14,803 bases of DNA, taken from NCBI GenBank assembly GCA_029256005.1, contig JAQSYS010000014.1, forward strand, positions 1 through 14,803, given 5' to 3'. The notes under the pieces were generated by a model, which made no database searches, was not told the DNA's origin, and worked only from the letters and a program-made list of their open reading frames with translations. Shown here piece after piece: positions 6,733 to 13,389 of the stretch (the first letter of the stretch is position 1; each line of letters opens with the position of its first letter). Made by a program: the position numbers and the translations under genes. This DNA comes from Sedimentibacter sp. Lineage in GTDB: Bacteria; Bacillota; Clostridia; Tissierellales; Sedimentibacteraceae.

Positions 6733-8721
6733 GTGAAAACGATATCAGTAGTTTATAGAAACAGAGAAAACCTACCCGCTATAATTCATTTACAAGAGAG
6801 CTTAGAATTTATCTTTGAAAATTATGTTCAAGTCAAAAATGTTTTTTTAGATGAATTAGAGGACGATGAAATTATTGAAGGGGATGTTTATCTTGTAATA
6901 TTTGAAAAAATGTTAAGTACTATGAAAAATCATATACGTAATTTTAATAAAATAGTTATAATGACAAGAGGCATCGTTAAAAAAAACATTTTAGAAATAC
7001 AAAAAATACCACCAAATACAAATGTATTAGTAGTTAATGATTGCTATGAAAGCACCATGCAGACAGCTTTTGAATTAAATTGTTTAGGACTTAGTTACAT
7101 AAACTTTATACCATTTGATGAAAAAAACAATTCTGTTGAGTACTATAATGATATTCAAATTGCCATAACTCCTAACGAAGAACATTTAGTCCCTAAATTT
7201 ATTAAGGAAATAATAAACATAGGCTATAGACAAATTGGGTATGATACGTTTGTTAAATTAATGGAGACCGGTAAATTAAATCTTAAATTAGTAAATAGAA
7301 ATCTAATTGCCCACATGAATAATATTGTAGAACCTAATGCTTCATTTAGAAAAGATTATCTAAACAGCTATTTAAAAAGTGAAATGCTTGATAAGTTTAT
7401 ATTCAATTCCAAGGACGCTATTTTGCTTATTGATACCGACTATAATTTAGTTTATTCAAACAATAAATTAAATAAGCTTTTGAAAATAGATAATAATTCT
7501 AATGAAAATATAAGTTTAATTGATTATAAAATTTATAATTTTATAATTAATGATGATTTTGAAAGTAAGTTAATTGAACTAAACGGTGAAAATTATAGCG
7601 CTGAAAAAACAACATTAAAATTGATTGACCAAATAGTTGGTTATAGCGTTATTTTTAAAAACGAAAAGGACATAAGGGATTTAGAAATTAATTTAAAGGA
7701 TAATCTTATTAAAAAAGGGCTTTATGCTAAATATACATTCAAAGATATCATTTATAATTCTGAAATTATGAAACAATGCATATCCATAGCTAAAAAAGCT
7801 TCTTTAACTAACTATAATATTCTAATAAAGGGCGAAAGTGGAACCGGCAAGGAACTGTTGGCACAATCAATACATAATTTTTCAAACAGAAGTAATATGC
7901 CTTTTGTTGCTATAAATTGTGCAGCATTGCCAGAATCTTTACTCGAAAGCGAATTGTTCGGATATGAAAGCGGTTCGTTCACCGGTGCAAATAAACATGG
8001 GAAGCTTGGATTATTTGAACAAGCAAACAGAGGAACTATATTTCTTGATGAAATAGGCGATATTTCTTATAATCTTCAAAGTCAGCTTTTAAGAGTAATT
8101 CAAGAAAGACAGATTATGAGAATTGGAAGCGATAAACTAATAAGTATTGATGTAAGAATAATTGTAGCTACAAATAAAAATTTAGAGGAAAAAGTTGTTA
8201 AAGGGATCTTTAGAAATGATTTATATTTTAGATTAAATGTTATTCCAATTGAAATGCCACCGTTAAAAAACAGAAGAGAAGATATTTTGCTTATTTGCAA
8301 AGACTTTTTAGGAAATAACTATTCAGATATAACAAAAGAAGAAAAACAAATTCTAATTAATTACGACTGGCCTGGAAATGTCAGAGAATTAGAAAGTACA
8401 TCGAATTACTATAAAACATTAGGAGAGTTCCCAAGTTATATAATTAATAAAAATAATAAGCATCTTAAAAACAATGTTAAGACAATTACTGATGTGCTTT
8501 TACAAATAATAAATGAAAATTCACTAAGCTACCATGGCATTGGCAGAACAAAATTATTATATGAGCTAAAGATAAAAGATATAGTTATCAGCGATGCAGA
8601 AGTAAGAAGATTATTGCAATATTTAAAAGACCAACAATATATAAAAATAAACTTAGGGAGATCTGGGAGTATAATAACAGAACAGGGAATGGAATATTTA
8701 AGAACAAAAAAAATTGAATGA
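6733..8721 (+). CDS. Sigma-54-dependent transcriptional activator with PAS-like domain and winged-helix C-terminus
   Basis: Cytoplasmic enhancer-binding protein, 662 aa, expected to remodel RNA polymerase-sigma-54. Residues 1-200 form an alpha/beta sensor of no family I can name, though its place resembles PrpR-type N-terminal sensors. About 218-310 is PAS-like (DAILLIDTDYNLVYSNNKLN). About 335-560 is the AAA+ domain: Walker A GESGTGKE 367-374, sigma-54 contact loop GSFTGA 414-419, Walker B TIFLDEIGD 435-443, arginine-finger region FRNDLYFRLN 493-502, WPGNVREL 546-553. The usual Fis-type helix-turn-helix is missing. Residues 583-657 instead look like a winged helix of the NrpR/HTH_12 kind, ending in GRSGSIITEQGMEYL. 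There is no response-regulator receiver, so control is probably by a small ligand. The GTG start has AAGGTGG upstream. The gene is strikingly AT-rich, especially in its sensor and PAS parts. It is divergent from the peptidase operon, its likely target. Confidence 0.9.
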   Translation: MKTISVVYRNRENLPAIIHLQESLEFIFENYVQVKNVFLDELEDDEIIEGDVYLVIFEKMLSTMKNHIRNFNKIVIMTRGIVKKNILEIQKIPPNTNVLVVNDCYESTMQTAFELNCLGLSYINFIPFDEKNNSVEYYNDIQIAITPNEEHLVPKFIKEIINIGYRQIGYDTFVKLMETGKLNLKLVNRNLIAHMNNIVEPNASFRKDYLNSYLKSEMLDKFIFNSKDAILLIDTDYNLVYSNNKLNKLLKIDNNSNENISLIDYKIYNFIINDDFESKLIELNGENYSAEKTTLKLIDQIVGYSVIFKNEKDIRDLEINLKDNLIKKGLYAKYTFKDIIYNSEIMKQCISIAKKASLTNYNILIKGESGTGKELLAQSIHNFSNRSNMPFVAINCAALPESLLESELFGYESGSFTGANKHGKLGLFEQANRGTIFLDEIGDISYNLQSQLLRVIQERQIMRIGSDKLISIDVRIIVATNKNLEEKVVKGIFRNDLYFRLNVIPIEMPPLKNRREDILLICKDFLGNNYSDITKEEKQILINYDWPGNVRELESTSNYYKTLGEFPSYIINKNNKHLKNNVKTITDVLLQIINENSLSYHGIGRTKLLYELKIKDIVISDAEVRRLLQYLKDQQYIKINLGRSGSIITEQGMEYLRTKKIE

Positions 8722-8799
8722 TTTTTCATGCCTTAAAAGATTATGGAATACTTCATAATTTGAAAGTAGTATTTAATTTTATATATTACAAATGTTATC

Positions 8800-8828
8800 T
8801 TGAAATTGTAAACATCTGCTTGTATAAT
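8800..8828 (+). promoter_or_regulatory. Sigma-A promoter of the 5'-nucleotidase gene
   Basis: TTGAAA (8800-8805), 17-bp spacer, TATAAT (8823-8828). The predicted start is near 8835, about 34 nt before the ATG at 8869. It lies in the 147-bp gap after the sigma-54 activator gene, which has no strong intrinsic terminator, so some read-through from the activator is possible. Confidence 0.7.
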
Positions 8829-8868
8829 TAAATTATGGTAAAACATAAAAATTAGGAGGAAATGTATA

Positions 8869-10605
8869 ATGAAAAAAGTAACAAGTTTAGTATTAGTAGC
8901 TTTATTAATTCTAAGCAGCTTCAGCTTTGCTTTTGCAGCAGATGTTGAAACTACTAAAATTACTATTATCCACACTAATGATACTCATGCAAGATTGGAA
9001 AGCACAGCAACTGAACTAGGCTTTGCAAAAATAGCAACTTTAATTAAAGAAGCTAAGGTAGCAAATCCTAACACATTGGTTCTTGATGCCGGTGATACTC
9101 TTCACGGAATGCCTATAGTTAATATCAGCAAAGGTGAAAATGCTATAAAGGTATTGGAAGCTGCAGGATATGACTATATGACATTAGGAAATCATGACTT
9201 TAACTATGGAAAAGAAAGACTTTTCGAATTAAAAGACATGACAAAAGTAGGTATGTTAAGTGCCAACATTTTAAATGAAAAAGGCGAATATGTATTTACA
9301 CCATATGTAATTAAAGAAGTAGGTGGAGTAAAGGTTGGTATATTTGGACTTACTACTCCTGAAACAGCATATAAAACTAGCCCAACAAATGTAGAAGGAT
9401 TAACATTTGCAGATTCTATTGAAGTATCTAAAAAAATGGTTAAAGAGCTGCAAGACAAAACAGATGTTATTGTTGCTCTTGCACACATTGGATTAGATGA
9501 AAGCTCAGTTATAACTTCTAAAGCAATAGCTGAAGCAGTTGAAGGCATTGATGTTATAATTGATGGACATAGCCATACATTATTAGAGACTGGTAATCTT
9601 GTTAATAATACTTTGATTGCTCAAACAGGTAATTATGATCAAAATTTAGGTTATGTTAATATAGAAGTTCAAAATGGTGAAGTTGTAAATAAGACTGCAG
9701 AGCTTCTTAAAGCAGGCGCATCAGCAAATACAGTTGCAGATCCTGATTTAACTAAGTTAATTGATGAAATAAAAGTAGCAAATCAGCCAGTATTTGATAA
9801 AGTTGTTGCCAAGACTGACATATACTTAGATGGTGTAAGAGCCAATGTAAGAACTAAAGAAACAAATCTTGGAAACTTATCAGCTGATGCAGTAAGAGCT
9901 GCTTCAGGAGCTGATATCGGATTTGTTAACGGTGGAAATATTAGAGTTGATATACAACCTGGAGATATTACATTTGGTAAAGTAGCTGAATTATTCCCAT
10001 TTGGAAATACAGTCCAAGTTAAAAAAATCACTGGCGAAGACTTAATGGCAGTATTAGAACATTCAGTAAGTGGATATCCTGCAGCTCAAGGAGCCTTCAT
10101 GCATGTAAGCGGACTTAAATTTGAATTTGATCCTGCACAGCCTGTTGGTTCAAGAGTTATTGAAGTAACAGTTGGAGATAAAGTATTAGACAAAGCAGCC
10201 GAATATACTGTTGCTATCAATGATTTCCTAGGCATAGGCGGAGATGGTTATGAAATGTTTAAAAAATACGCAGCCATAGCTGAATTTGGTACATATGAAG
10301 AAATATTCGCAAATTATTTAAACACTAACGGAACTAAAGGCATTGATGTTTCAGGAAGAATAACTGTAATAGAAGCTGTTCCAGTTCCTGTTCCAGTTCC
10401 TGTTGAACCAGCTCCAGCTCCAGCACCGGTTGAACCAACTCCTGCTCCTGCAGAAGAAGTAACATACATAGTTATTTCTGGAGATGTTCTTTGGAAAATT
10501 GCAGAAAAATACAGCACTACATGGGAAGCATTATCTAACTACAATAACTTAGCAAATCCACATTTAATATTCCCAAATCAAGTAATAAAAGTACCAGCTA
10601 AATAA
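8869..10605 (+). CDS. Secreted 5'-nucleotidase/2',3'-cyclic phosphodiesterase family protein with C-terminal LysM domain
   Basis: Exported metallophosphatase, 578 aa, predicted to dephosphorylate extracellular nucleotides and so supply nucleosides and phosphate. Residues 1-23 are a Sec signal peptide with cleavage after AFA. The metallophosphoesterase domain (about 30-245) shows HTNDTH (Asp38, His40), DAGDT (Asp73), GNHD (Asn108, His109), AHIGLDES (His206) and GHSH (His234, His236). The substrate-binding 5'-nucleotidase C domain (about 310-490) shows VNGGNIRVDI and INDFLGIGGDGYEMF. A Pro/Val/Ala linker (504-528) leads to one LysM repeat (531-576, YIVISGDVLWKIAEKYSTTW), which should anchor the enzyme to peptidoglycan. 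AGGAGG lies 9 nt before the ATG. It is monocistronic, with its own promoter and terminator. It may act on UDP-sugars or cyclic nucleotides as other family members do. Confidence 0.93.
   Translation: MKKVTSLVLVALLILSSFSFAFAADVETTKITIIHTNDTHARLESTATELGFAKIATLIKEAKVANPNTLVLDAGDTLHGMPIVNISKGENAIKVLEAAGYDYMTLGNHDFNYGKERLFELKDMTKVGMLSANILNEKGEYVFTPYVIKEVGGVKVGIFGLTTPETAYKTSPTNVEGLTFADSIEVSKKMVKELQDKTDVIVALAHIGLDESSVITSKAIAEAVEGIDVIIDGHSHTLLETGNLVNNTLIAQTGNYDQNLGYVNIEVQNGEVVNKTAELLKAGASANTVADPDLTKLIDEIKVANQPVFDKVVAKTDIYLDGVRANVRTKETNLGNLSADAVRAASGADIGFVNGGNIRVDIQPGDITFGKVAELFPFGNTVQVKKITGEDLMAVLEHSVSGYPAAQGAFMHVSGLKFEFDPAQPVGSRVIEVTVGDKVLDKAAEYTVAINDFLGIGGDGYEMFKKYAAIAEFGTYEEIFANYLNTNGTKGIDVSGRITVIEAVPVPVPVPVEPAPAPAPVEPTPAPAEEVTYIVISGDVLWKIAEKYSTTWEALSNYNNLANPHLIFPNQVIKVPAK
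10378..10452 (+). repeat. Low-complexity Pro-rich linker-coding repeat
   Basis: Encodes residues 504-528 of the nucleotidase, alternating Val-Pro then Ala-Pro dipeptides separated by two VEP units. The DNA repeats short units such as GTTCCAGTTCCT and GCTCCA, so the length is prone to slippage. In the protein it is an extended spacer between the enzyme and the LysM wall anchor. Confidence 0.85.
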
Positions 10606-10631
10606 AAATAAAAAATATAATAATAAATAGT

Positions 10632-10675
10632 AAAATCGCATGTTATTTATAATAGATAGCATGCGATTTTTATTT
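10632..10675. terminator. Bidirectional intrinsic terminator between convergent genes
   Basis: Perfect 11-bp arms AAAATCGCATG (10632-10642) and CATGCGATTTT (10660-10670), 17-nt loop. The plus strand continues TTTTTATTT, a good U-tract ending the nucleotidase transcript. On the minus strand the arm also ends in TTTT, so it can stop the PadR operon transcript, whose last gene ends at 10691. Confidence 0.88.
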
Positions 10676-10690
10676 AGACTTTATATTATA

Positions 10691-11374
10691 TTAAATTAAA
10701 TCATTAATAAAATTGTACTTATCTTTGGCTAACTTACGAATATTTATTGAAATTAAATACCTTGTAACCAAATATATCAGCCCTGATGCAATAATAATCA
10801 TGCCACCATTGACTTCTATGTTATATTGTATATCTCTTAGCCAATAATTAATAATACTCCAGACAGCAATAACTAAAAGTGAAATTAATGATTGTAAGTT
10901 CTTTTTTAATCCTTCTTCGCCACAAAATATAGGTGCTATAATTCCTTCAGCGATAAATGCAATTATCACTATTCCTACATAAAAAGGATAAATAATTGGA
11001 CTTGATTCCCATGATAATCCTCCATAGAGCAGAAATGCTGATAATAAGAACCATGCAAAAAAGTATCCCGATAACTTGGCTAAAAACCTTAGCAATATTT
11101 CTCTTATACTTGGTCCACCACTGTTTTTTATTATTTCATTAGTAAATCCACTTAAATCATCACCTATAGAATTCTTTAGGCTAGAGCCCCTAAGCTTTTG
11201 CTCTTGTGCCATTCCTATCAAATCTCTTCTAACCACTTGTGCATCGTAGGAGTTTACTTTAAATATACTCATGCTTTTCATAACATCTTTAATTATGTAT
11301 TTATCATCTTCTCTTAACTCACTTAATTGCTTCTTGTTTTCTAATTTAAGTAAGGTTAATTCATTTCTAAACAT
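10691..11374 (-). CDS. Putative membrane protein, DUF1129/DUF1048-like, partner of PadR regulator
   Basis: Function unknown, 227 aa. Residues 1-90 are soluble and mostly helical, containing RDLIGMAQEQKLRGSSLKNSIGDDLSGFTNEIIK. This resembles the GDD-x-x-x-F helical domain common to DUF1129 and DUF1048 proteins encoded beside PadR-type regulators. Four hydrophobic segments follow at about 102-120, 127-150, 160-179 and 190-210, then a short basic tail. The start ATG at 11374 is 1 bp after the padR stop codon, and its Shine-Dalgarno GGGAG lies inside the padR 3' end, so the two are translationally coupled. Known PadR/DUF1129-type pairs respond to membrane or envelope stress, but the job of this protein is inference. 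Family assignment is by eye and tentative. Confidence 0.75.
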   Translation of the reverse strand: MFRNELTLLKLENKKQLSELREDDKYIIKDVMKSMSIFKVNSYDAQVVRRDLIGMAQEQKLRGSSLKNSIGDDLSGFTNEIIKNSGGPSIREILLRFLAKLSGYFFAWFLLSAFLLYGGLSWESSPIIYPFYVGIVIIAFIAEGIIAPIFCGEEGLKKNLQSLISLLVIAVWSIINYWLRDIQYNIEVNGGMIIIASGLIYLVTRYLISINIRKLAKDKYNFINDLI

Positions 11375-11375
11375 A

Positions 11376-11702
11376 TCATTGTTCTCCCTTCATAATCTTA
11401 TCAACTGAATTTTTTACATCATTCCATACATGTTCAAATTCACTCAAGAACTCTTTTCCGGTGTTAGTTAAAAAGTAGTATTTCCTTTTTGGGCCAAGTG
11501 GAGATTCCTTATATACTGATGATATGATCTTCTTCCTTTCAAGTCGTACCAGAATAGGATAGGTTGAACCCTCTTTTACATCATCAAATCCAAAAAATTG
11601 TAGCCGAGACACTATCTCATAACCATATGTTTCTTCCTGACTAATTATTTTAAGTATACAACCCTCAAGTGTTCCTCTCATTAACTGGGAACGATCTACC
11701 AT
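11376..11702 (-). CDS. PadR family transcriptional regulator
   Basis: Small DNA-binding repressor, 108 aa, matching the short PadR subgroup. A winged helix spans the first 80 residues: LMRGTLEGCILKIISQEETYGYEI, then GSTYPILVRLERKKIISS (recognition helix) and GPKRKYYFLTNTGKEFL (wing). A C-terminal helix forms the dimer interface. I choose ATG 11702 as the start because it gives the canonical MxxRSQLxRGTLEG N-terminus and lies 6 nt after AGGTAGGTG. A GTG at 11711 is itself part of that Shine-Dalgarno and is less likely. Tandem dyads over its promoter suggest it represses its own operon. The inducer is unknown. Confidence 0.92.
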   Translation of the reverse strand: MVDRSQLMRGTLEGCILKIISQEETYGYEIVSRLQFFGFDDVKEGSTYPILVRLERKKIISSVYKESPLGPKRKYYFLTNTGKEFLSEFEHVWNDVKNSVDKIMKGEQ

Positions 11703-11728
11703 ATAATTCACCTACCTTGCACAACATA

Positions 11729-11756
11729 ATAGTTAACTATATTGTACTGCACAGTA
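11729..11756. promoter_or_regulatory. Tandem dyads, probable PadR operators
   Basis: Two palindromes lie side by side. ATAGTTAACTAT (11729-11740) is a perfect 12-bp palindrome covering the predicted transcription start. TACTGCACAGTA (11745-11756) is a 5+5 dyad around a CA centre and covers part of the -10 and spacer. Their centres are 16 bp apart, about one and a half turns. The position over the promoter of a PadR gene points to autorepression. The dyads are seen; the binding is inferred. Confidence 0.55.
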
Positions 11757-11769
11757 GCTTGCATGTCAA
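11741..11769 (-). promoter_or_regulatory. Sigma-A promoter of the padR operon
   Basis: On the minus strand, consensus TTGACA (11769-11764), 17-bp spacer, TACAAT (11746-11741). The predicted start is near 11734, giving a leader of about 30 nt before ATG 11702. This is one of the best sigma-A matches in the window. Confidence 0.85.
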
Positions 11770-11803
11770 ACAATTTTTGTAAAGAAAACTTACAAATTTA
11801 AAC

Positions 11804-11845
11804 AAAAAAGCAAGAGAGCACAATTCATCACAATTATGCTCTCTT
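11804..11845 (-). terminator. Intrinsic terminator of the metallophosphoesterase gene
   Basis: Perfect 9-bp arms AAGAGAGCA (11812-11820) and TGCTCTCTT (11837-11845), extended by an inner AATT/AATT pairing. On the minus strand it is followed by GCTTTTTTG. It lies just after the stop codon at 11861. Confidence 0.9.
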
Positions 11846-11860
11846 AAAAAATTTATTATT

Positions 11861-12700
11861 CTATTTTTCGTTATTGTTCAACTTAAACACAGATAGTTCT
11901 GGAGGCGCCATGAATCTTAAAGGTAATTGTGATGTGCCTAATCCAACATTTACATAAAGAATGGTTTGTCTGTAATTGTCAAAGCTGTAAATTCCGTTTG
12001 TATATTTTTTAGCCAATAATGGAAATGAATTAACTAATGGAAGATTTATCTGACCTCCATGGCTGTGCCCTGATAAAAATAAATCTATGTTGTATTCGAG
12101 CAGGTAATCTATAACATCCGGTTCATGGCTCAATACAATATTGAAACTATCTTTATCGAGAAAATTTATCAGCTTATCTTTTTCAAATTTACCAAATATT
12201 GAATCATCCATTCCGATAATATTAATATTATAATCCTCTATTGTAATTTTTTCATTTTTTAATAGAATAAAACCACTATTTTCAATTATCGTTCTATAAA
12301 CCTGCTCCGCTCCACCGCCATAATCATGATTGCCATAAATTGCATACTTGCCTATGCTTGCATTTATTTCAGCGAGCGATTCCCAAATCTTATGAACATT
12401 ATCCTTGTTTTCGTAATTATTGAATTGATCTATTAAATCACCCGTAAATACAACTATATCAGGATTTTGTTCATTTATTTTTTCTACAGCCATCTTTATA
12501 TCATTTTCATCGAAATATTCAGACACATGCATATCTGAAAACTGCAGTATCTTCAACTCCCTACTGCCTTTGCTTATGTAAATGCTCTCTATGTTTTCGT
12601 AATGCACTTTCAAAAAATTCGGTTCAATATAACGTGCATACATAAAAAAAACTATACTTAAAAGAAATATCGTTGATAAAACACTAATAAATTTTTTCAC
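11861..12700 (-). CDS. Membrane-anchored metallophosphoesterase (YkuE/calcineurin-like superfamily)
   Basis: Predicted binuclear-metal phosphoesterase, 279 aa. Residues 4-22 form one hydrophobic segment, probably an uncleaved signal anchor placing the enzyme on the outer face of the membrane. The motifs come in the expected order: LQFSDMHVSEY (Asp56, His58), VVFTGDLID (Asp88), YGNHDYGG (Asn124, His125), LSHEPD (His192) and GHSHGGQINLP (His212, His214). The ending GLGTSQLPLRFMAPPELSVF is typical of the YkuE-like group. The start is GTG at 12700 with AGGAG seven bases upstream. It has its own terminator, and the preceding veg gene has one too, so it is probably monocistronic. The substrate is unknown. 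UDP-diacylglucosamine and general phosphodiester activities are known in relatives. Confidence 0.9.
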   Translation of the reverse strand: MKKFISVLSTIFLLSIVFFMYARYIEPNFLKVHYENIESIYISKGSRELKILQFSDMHVSEYFDENDIKMAVEKINEQNPDIVVFTGDLIDQFNNYENKDNVHKIWESLAEINASIGKYAIYGNHDYGGGAEQVYRTIIENSGFILLKNEKITIEDYNINIIGMDDSIFGKFEKDKLINFLDKDSFNIVLSHEPDVIDYLLEYNIDLFLSGHSHGGQINLPLVNSFPLLAKKYTNGIYSFDNYRQTILYVNVGLGTSQLPLRFMAPPELSVFKLNNNEK

Positions 12701-12747
12701 TGAACTACTCCTACAAATGTATCAAGTTGTAGTATATCAAATTTAAC

Positions 12748-12802
12748 AAAAAAAATAAAGCTAAACTTAATTCATGCATAAATGTTTCAAGATGAATTTT
12801 AG
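12748..12802 (-). terminator. Probable intrinsic terminator of veg
   Basis: On the minus strand a stem pairs CTAAA plus ATTCAT (12802-12792) with ATGAAT plus TTTAG (12775-12761), with a bulged TAAG. It is followed by CTTTATTTTTTTTG. The stem is AT-rich and imperfect but the T-run is strong and the position, 25 bp after the veg stop, is right. Confidence 0.65.
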
Positions 12803-12826
12803 TCTTTCTTTATATTTTGATTCGTT

Positions 12827-13084
12827 TTACACGATTCTGGTTTCTTCATCATCACATATGAAAAATTCAACATAATTTGTTAAGATATCAATATAATTGA
12901 ATGACACAATTCTTTTCAAACCCTTGCTGTCAACATTTACTGTAAATACCGAAGGATATGTATCAGCAATTACGCCTTCACTGATTTGTGATCTGCTTTT
13001 CCCTTTTTTTATTTTAAACTTAACCTTTTGCCCTACGCAGCCTTCAACTAATCCCTTAAGCCGCTCAACGGAATTTATTGTCAA
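12827..13084 (-). CDS. veg: Veg family protein (DUF1021)
   Basis: Small cytoplasmic protein, 85 aa, the same length as Bacillus subtilis Veg (86 aa). Shared features are a basic beta-rich middle and the block GVIADTYPSVFTVNVD, followed by VSFNYIDILTNYVEF, closely matching the Veg pattern AETYPSVF...Y.DILT..VEL. In B. subtilis Veg promotes biofilm matrix gene expression; the role here is unproven. The start is TTG at 13084, preceded by AAGGTG with a 5-nt spacer. No earlier in-frame start has a ribosome binding site. Veg is a Firmicutes marker and supports the host assignment. It is divergent from corA across a 305-bp AT-rich region. Confidence 0.9.
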   Translation of the reverse strand: MTINSVERLKGLVEGCVGQKVKFKIKKGKSRSQISEGVIADTYPSVFTVNVDSKGLKRIVSFNYIDILTNYVEFFICDDEETRIV

Positions 13085-13201
13085 AAAATCACCTTCTACA
13101 CTATATTAAATGAAAAGTAGGTAAAATTTATTCATTTGTTAGTATGCTTTCCATAAACATAAAAAATATGTGCTTTTTCTTTAATTTACTTTATTTTTAT
13201 C

Positions 13202-13230
13202 TTGCAATTAATAAAAAAGTATACTATTAT
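13202..13230 (+). promoter_or_regulatory. Candidate sigma-A promoter of the corA transcript
   Basis: TTGCAA (13202-13207), 17-bp spacer, TATTAT (13225-13230). An alternative -10, TATACT at 13220-13225, has a poorer -35. The start near 13237 would leave a leader of about 150 nt before corA. The rest of the 13085-13389 gap is AT-rich, and I could not settle a veg promoter in it. Confidence 0.5.
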
Positions 13231-13269
13231 TATTAAGGCAATAAACAAATAAAAAAGGAAGTGAAAGTA

Positions 13270-13356
13270 ATGGACGAGGTCCCTACGGTCAAACAATTGA
13301 ACAGCATAAAAAAACTGAATACTTCTCTATTACTATATATAACATCAATTTTGTAA
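13270..13356 (+). CDS. Possible 28-codon leader peptide upstream of corA
   Basis: Short reading frame ATG 13270 to TAA 13354-13356, reading MDEVPTVKQLNSIKKLNTSL then LLYITSIL. AAGGAAGTG lies just upstream at a workable spacing, so it could be translated. No family is recognised. Its last ten codons form the 5' arm and loop of the hairpin at 13323-13363, and its stop codon is inside the 3' arm, so ribosomes on it would open the hairpin. corA follows 33 nt after the stop. It may be a regulatory leader or a chance ORF. Confidence 0.4.
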   Translation: MDEVPTVKQLNSIKKLNTSLLLYITSIL

Positions 13357-13363
13357 TAGAGAA
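13323..13363 (+). promoter_or_regulatory. Hairpin in the corA leader
   Basis: Perfect 11-bp arms TTCTCTATTAC (13323-13333) and GTAATAGAGAA (13353-13363), 19-nt loop, no following T-run, so not an intrinsic terminator. The loop sequence TCAATTT (13345-13351) is complementary to AAATTGA (13375-13381), which touches the corA Shine-Dalgarno GAGGTG at 13380-13385. A pseudoknot or alternative pairing could thus control access to the start. Pairing is seen in sequence; regulation is inferred. Confidence 0.55.
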
Positions 13364-13389
13364 AATCTATTATTAAATTGAGGTGAAAA

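Noticed and set aside
8722..8799. Terminator after the sigma-54 activator (ATTATG/CATAAT stem)
   Set aside because: Only a 6-bp AT-rich stem and no T-run follow it.
11703..11711. GTG at 11711 as the PadR start
   Set aside because: The GTG is part of the AGGTAGGTG Shine-Dalgarno, and ATG 11702 gives the canonical PadR N-terminus.
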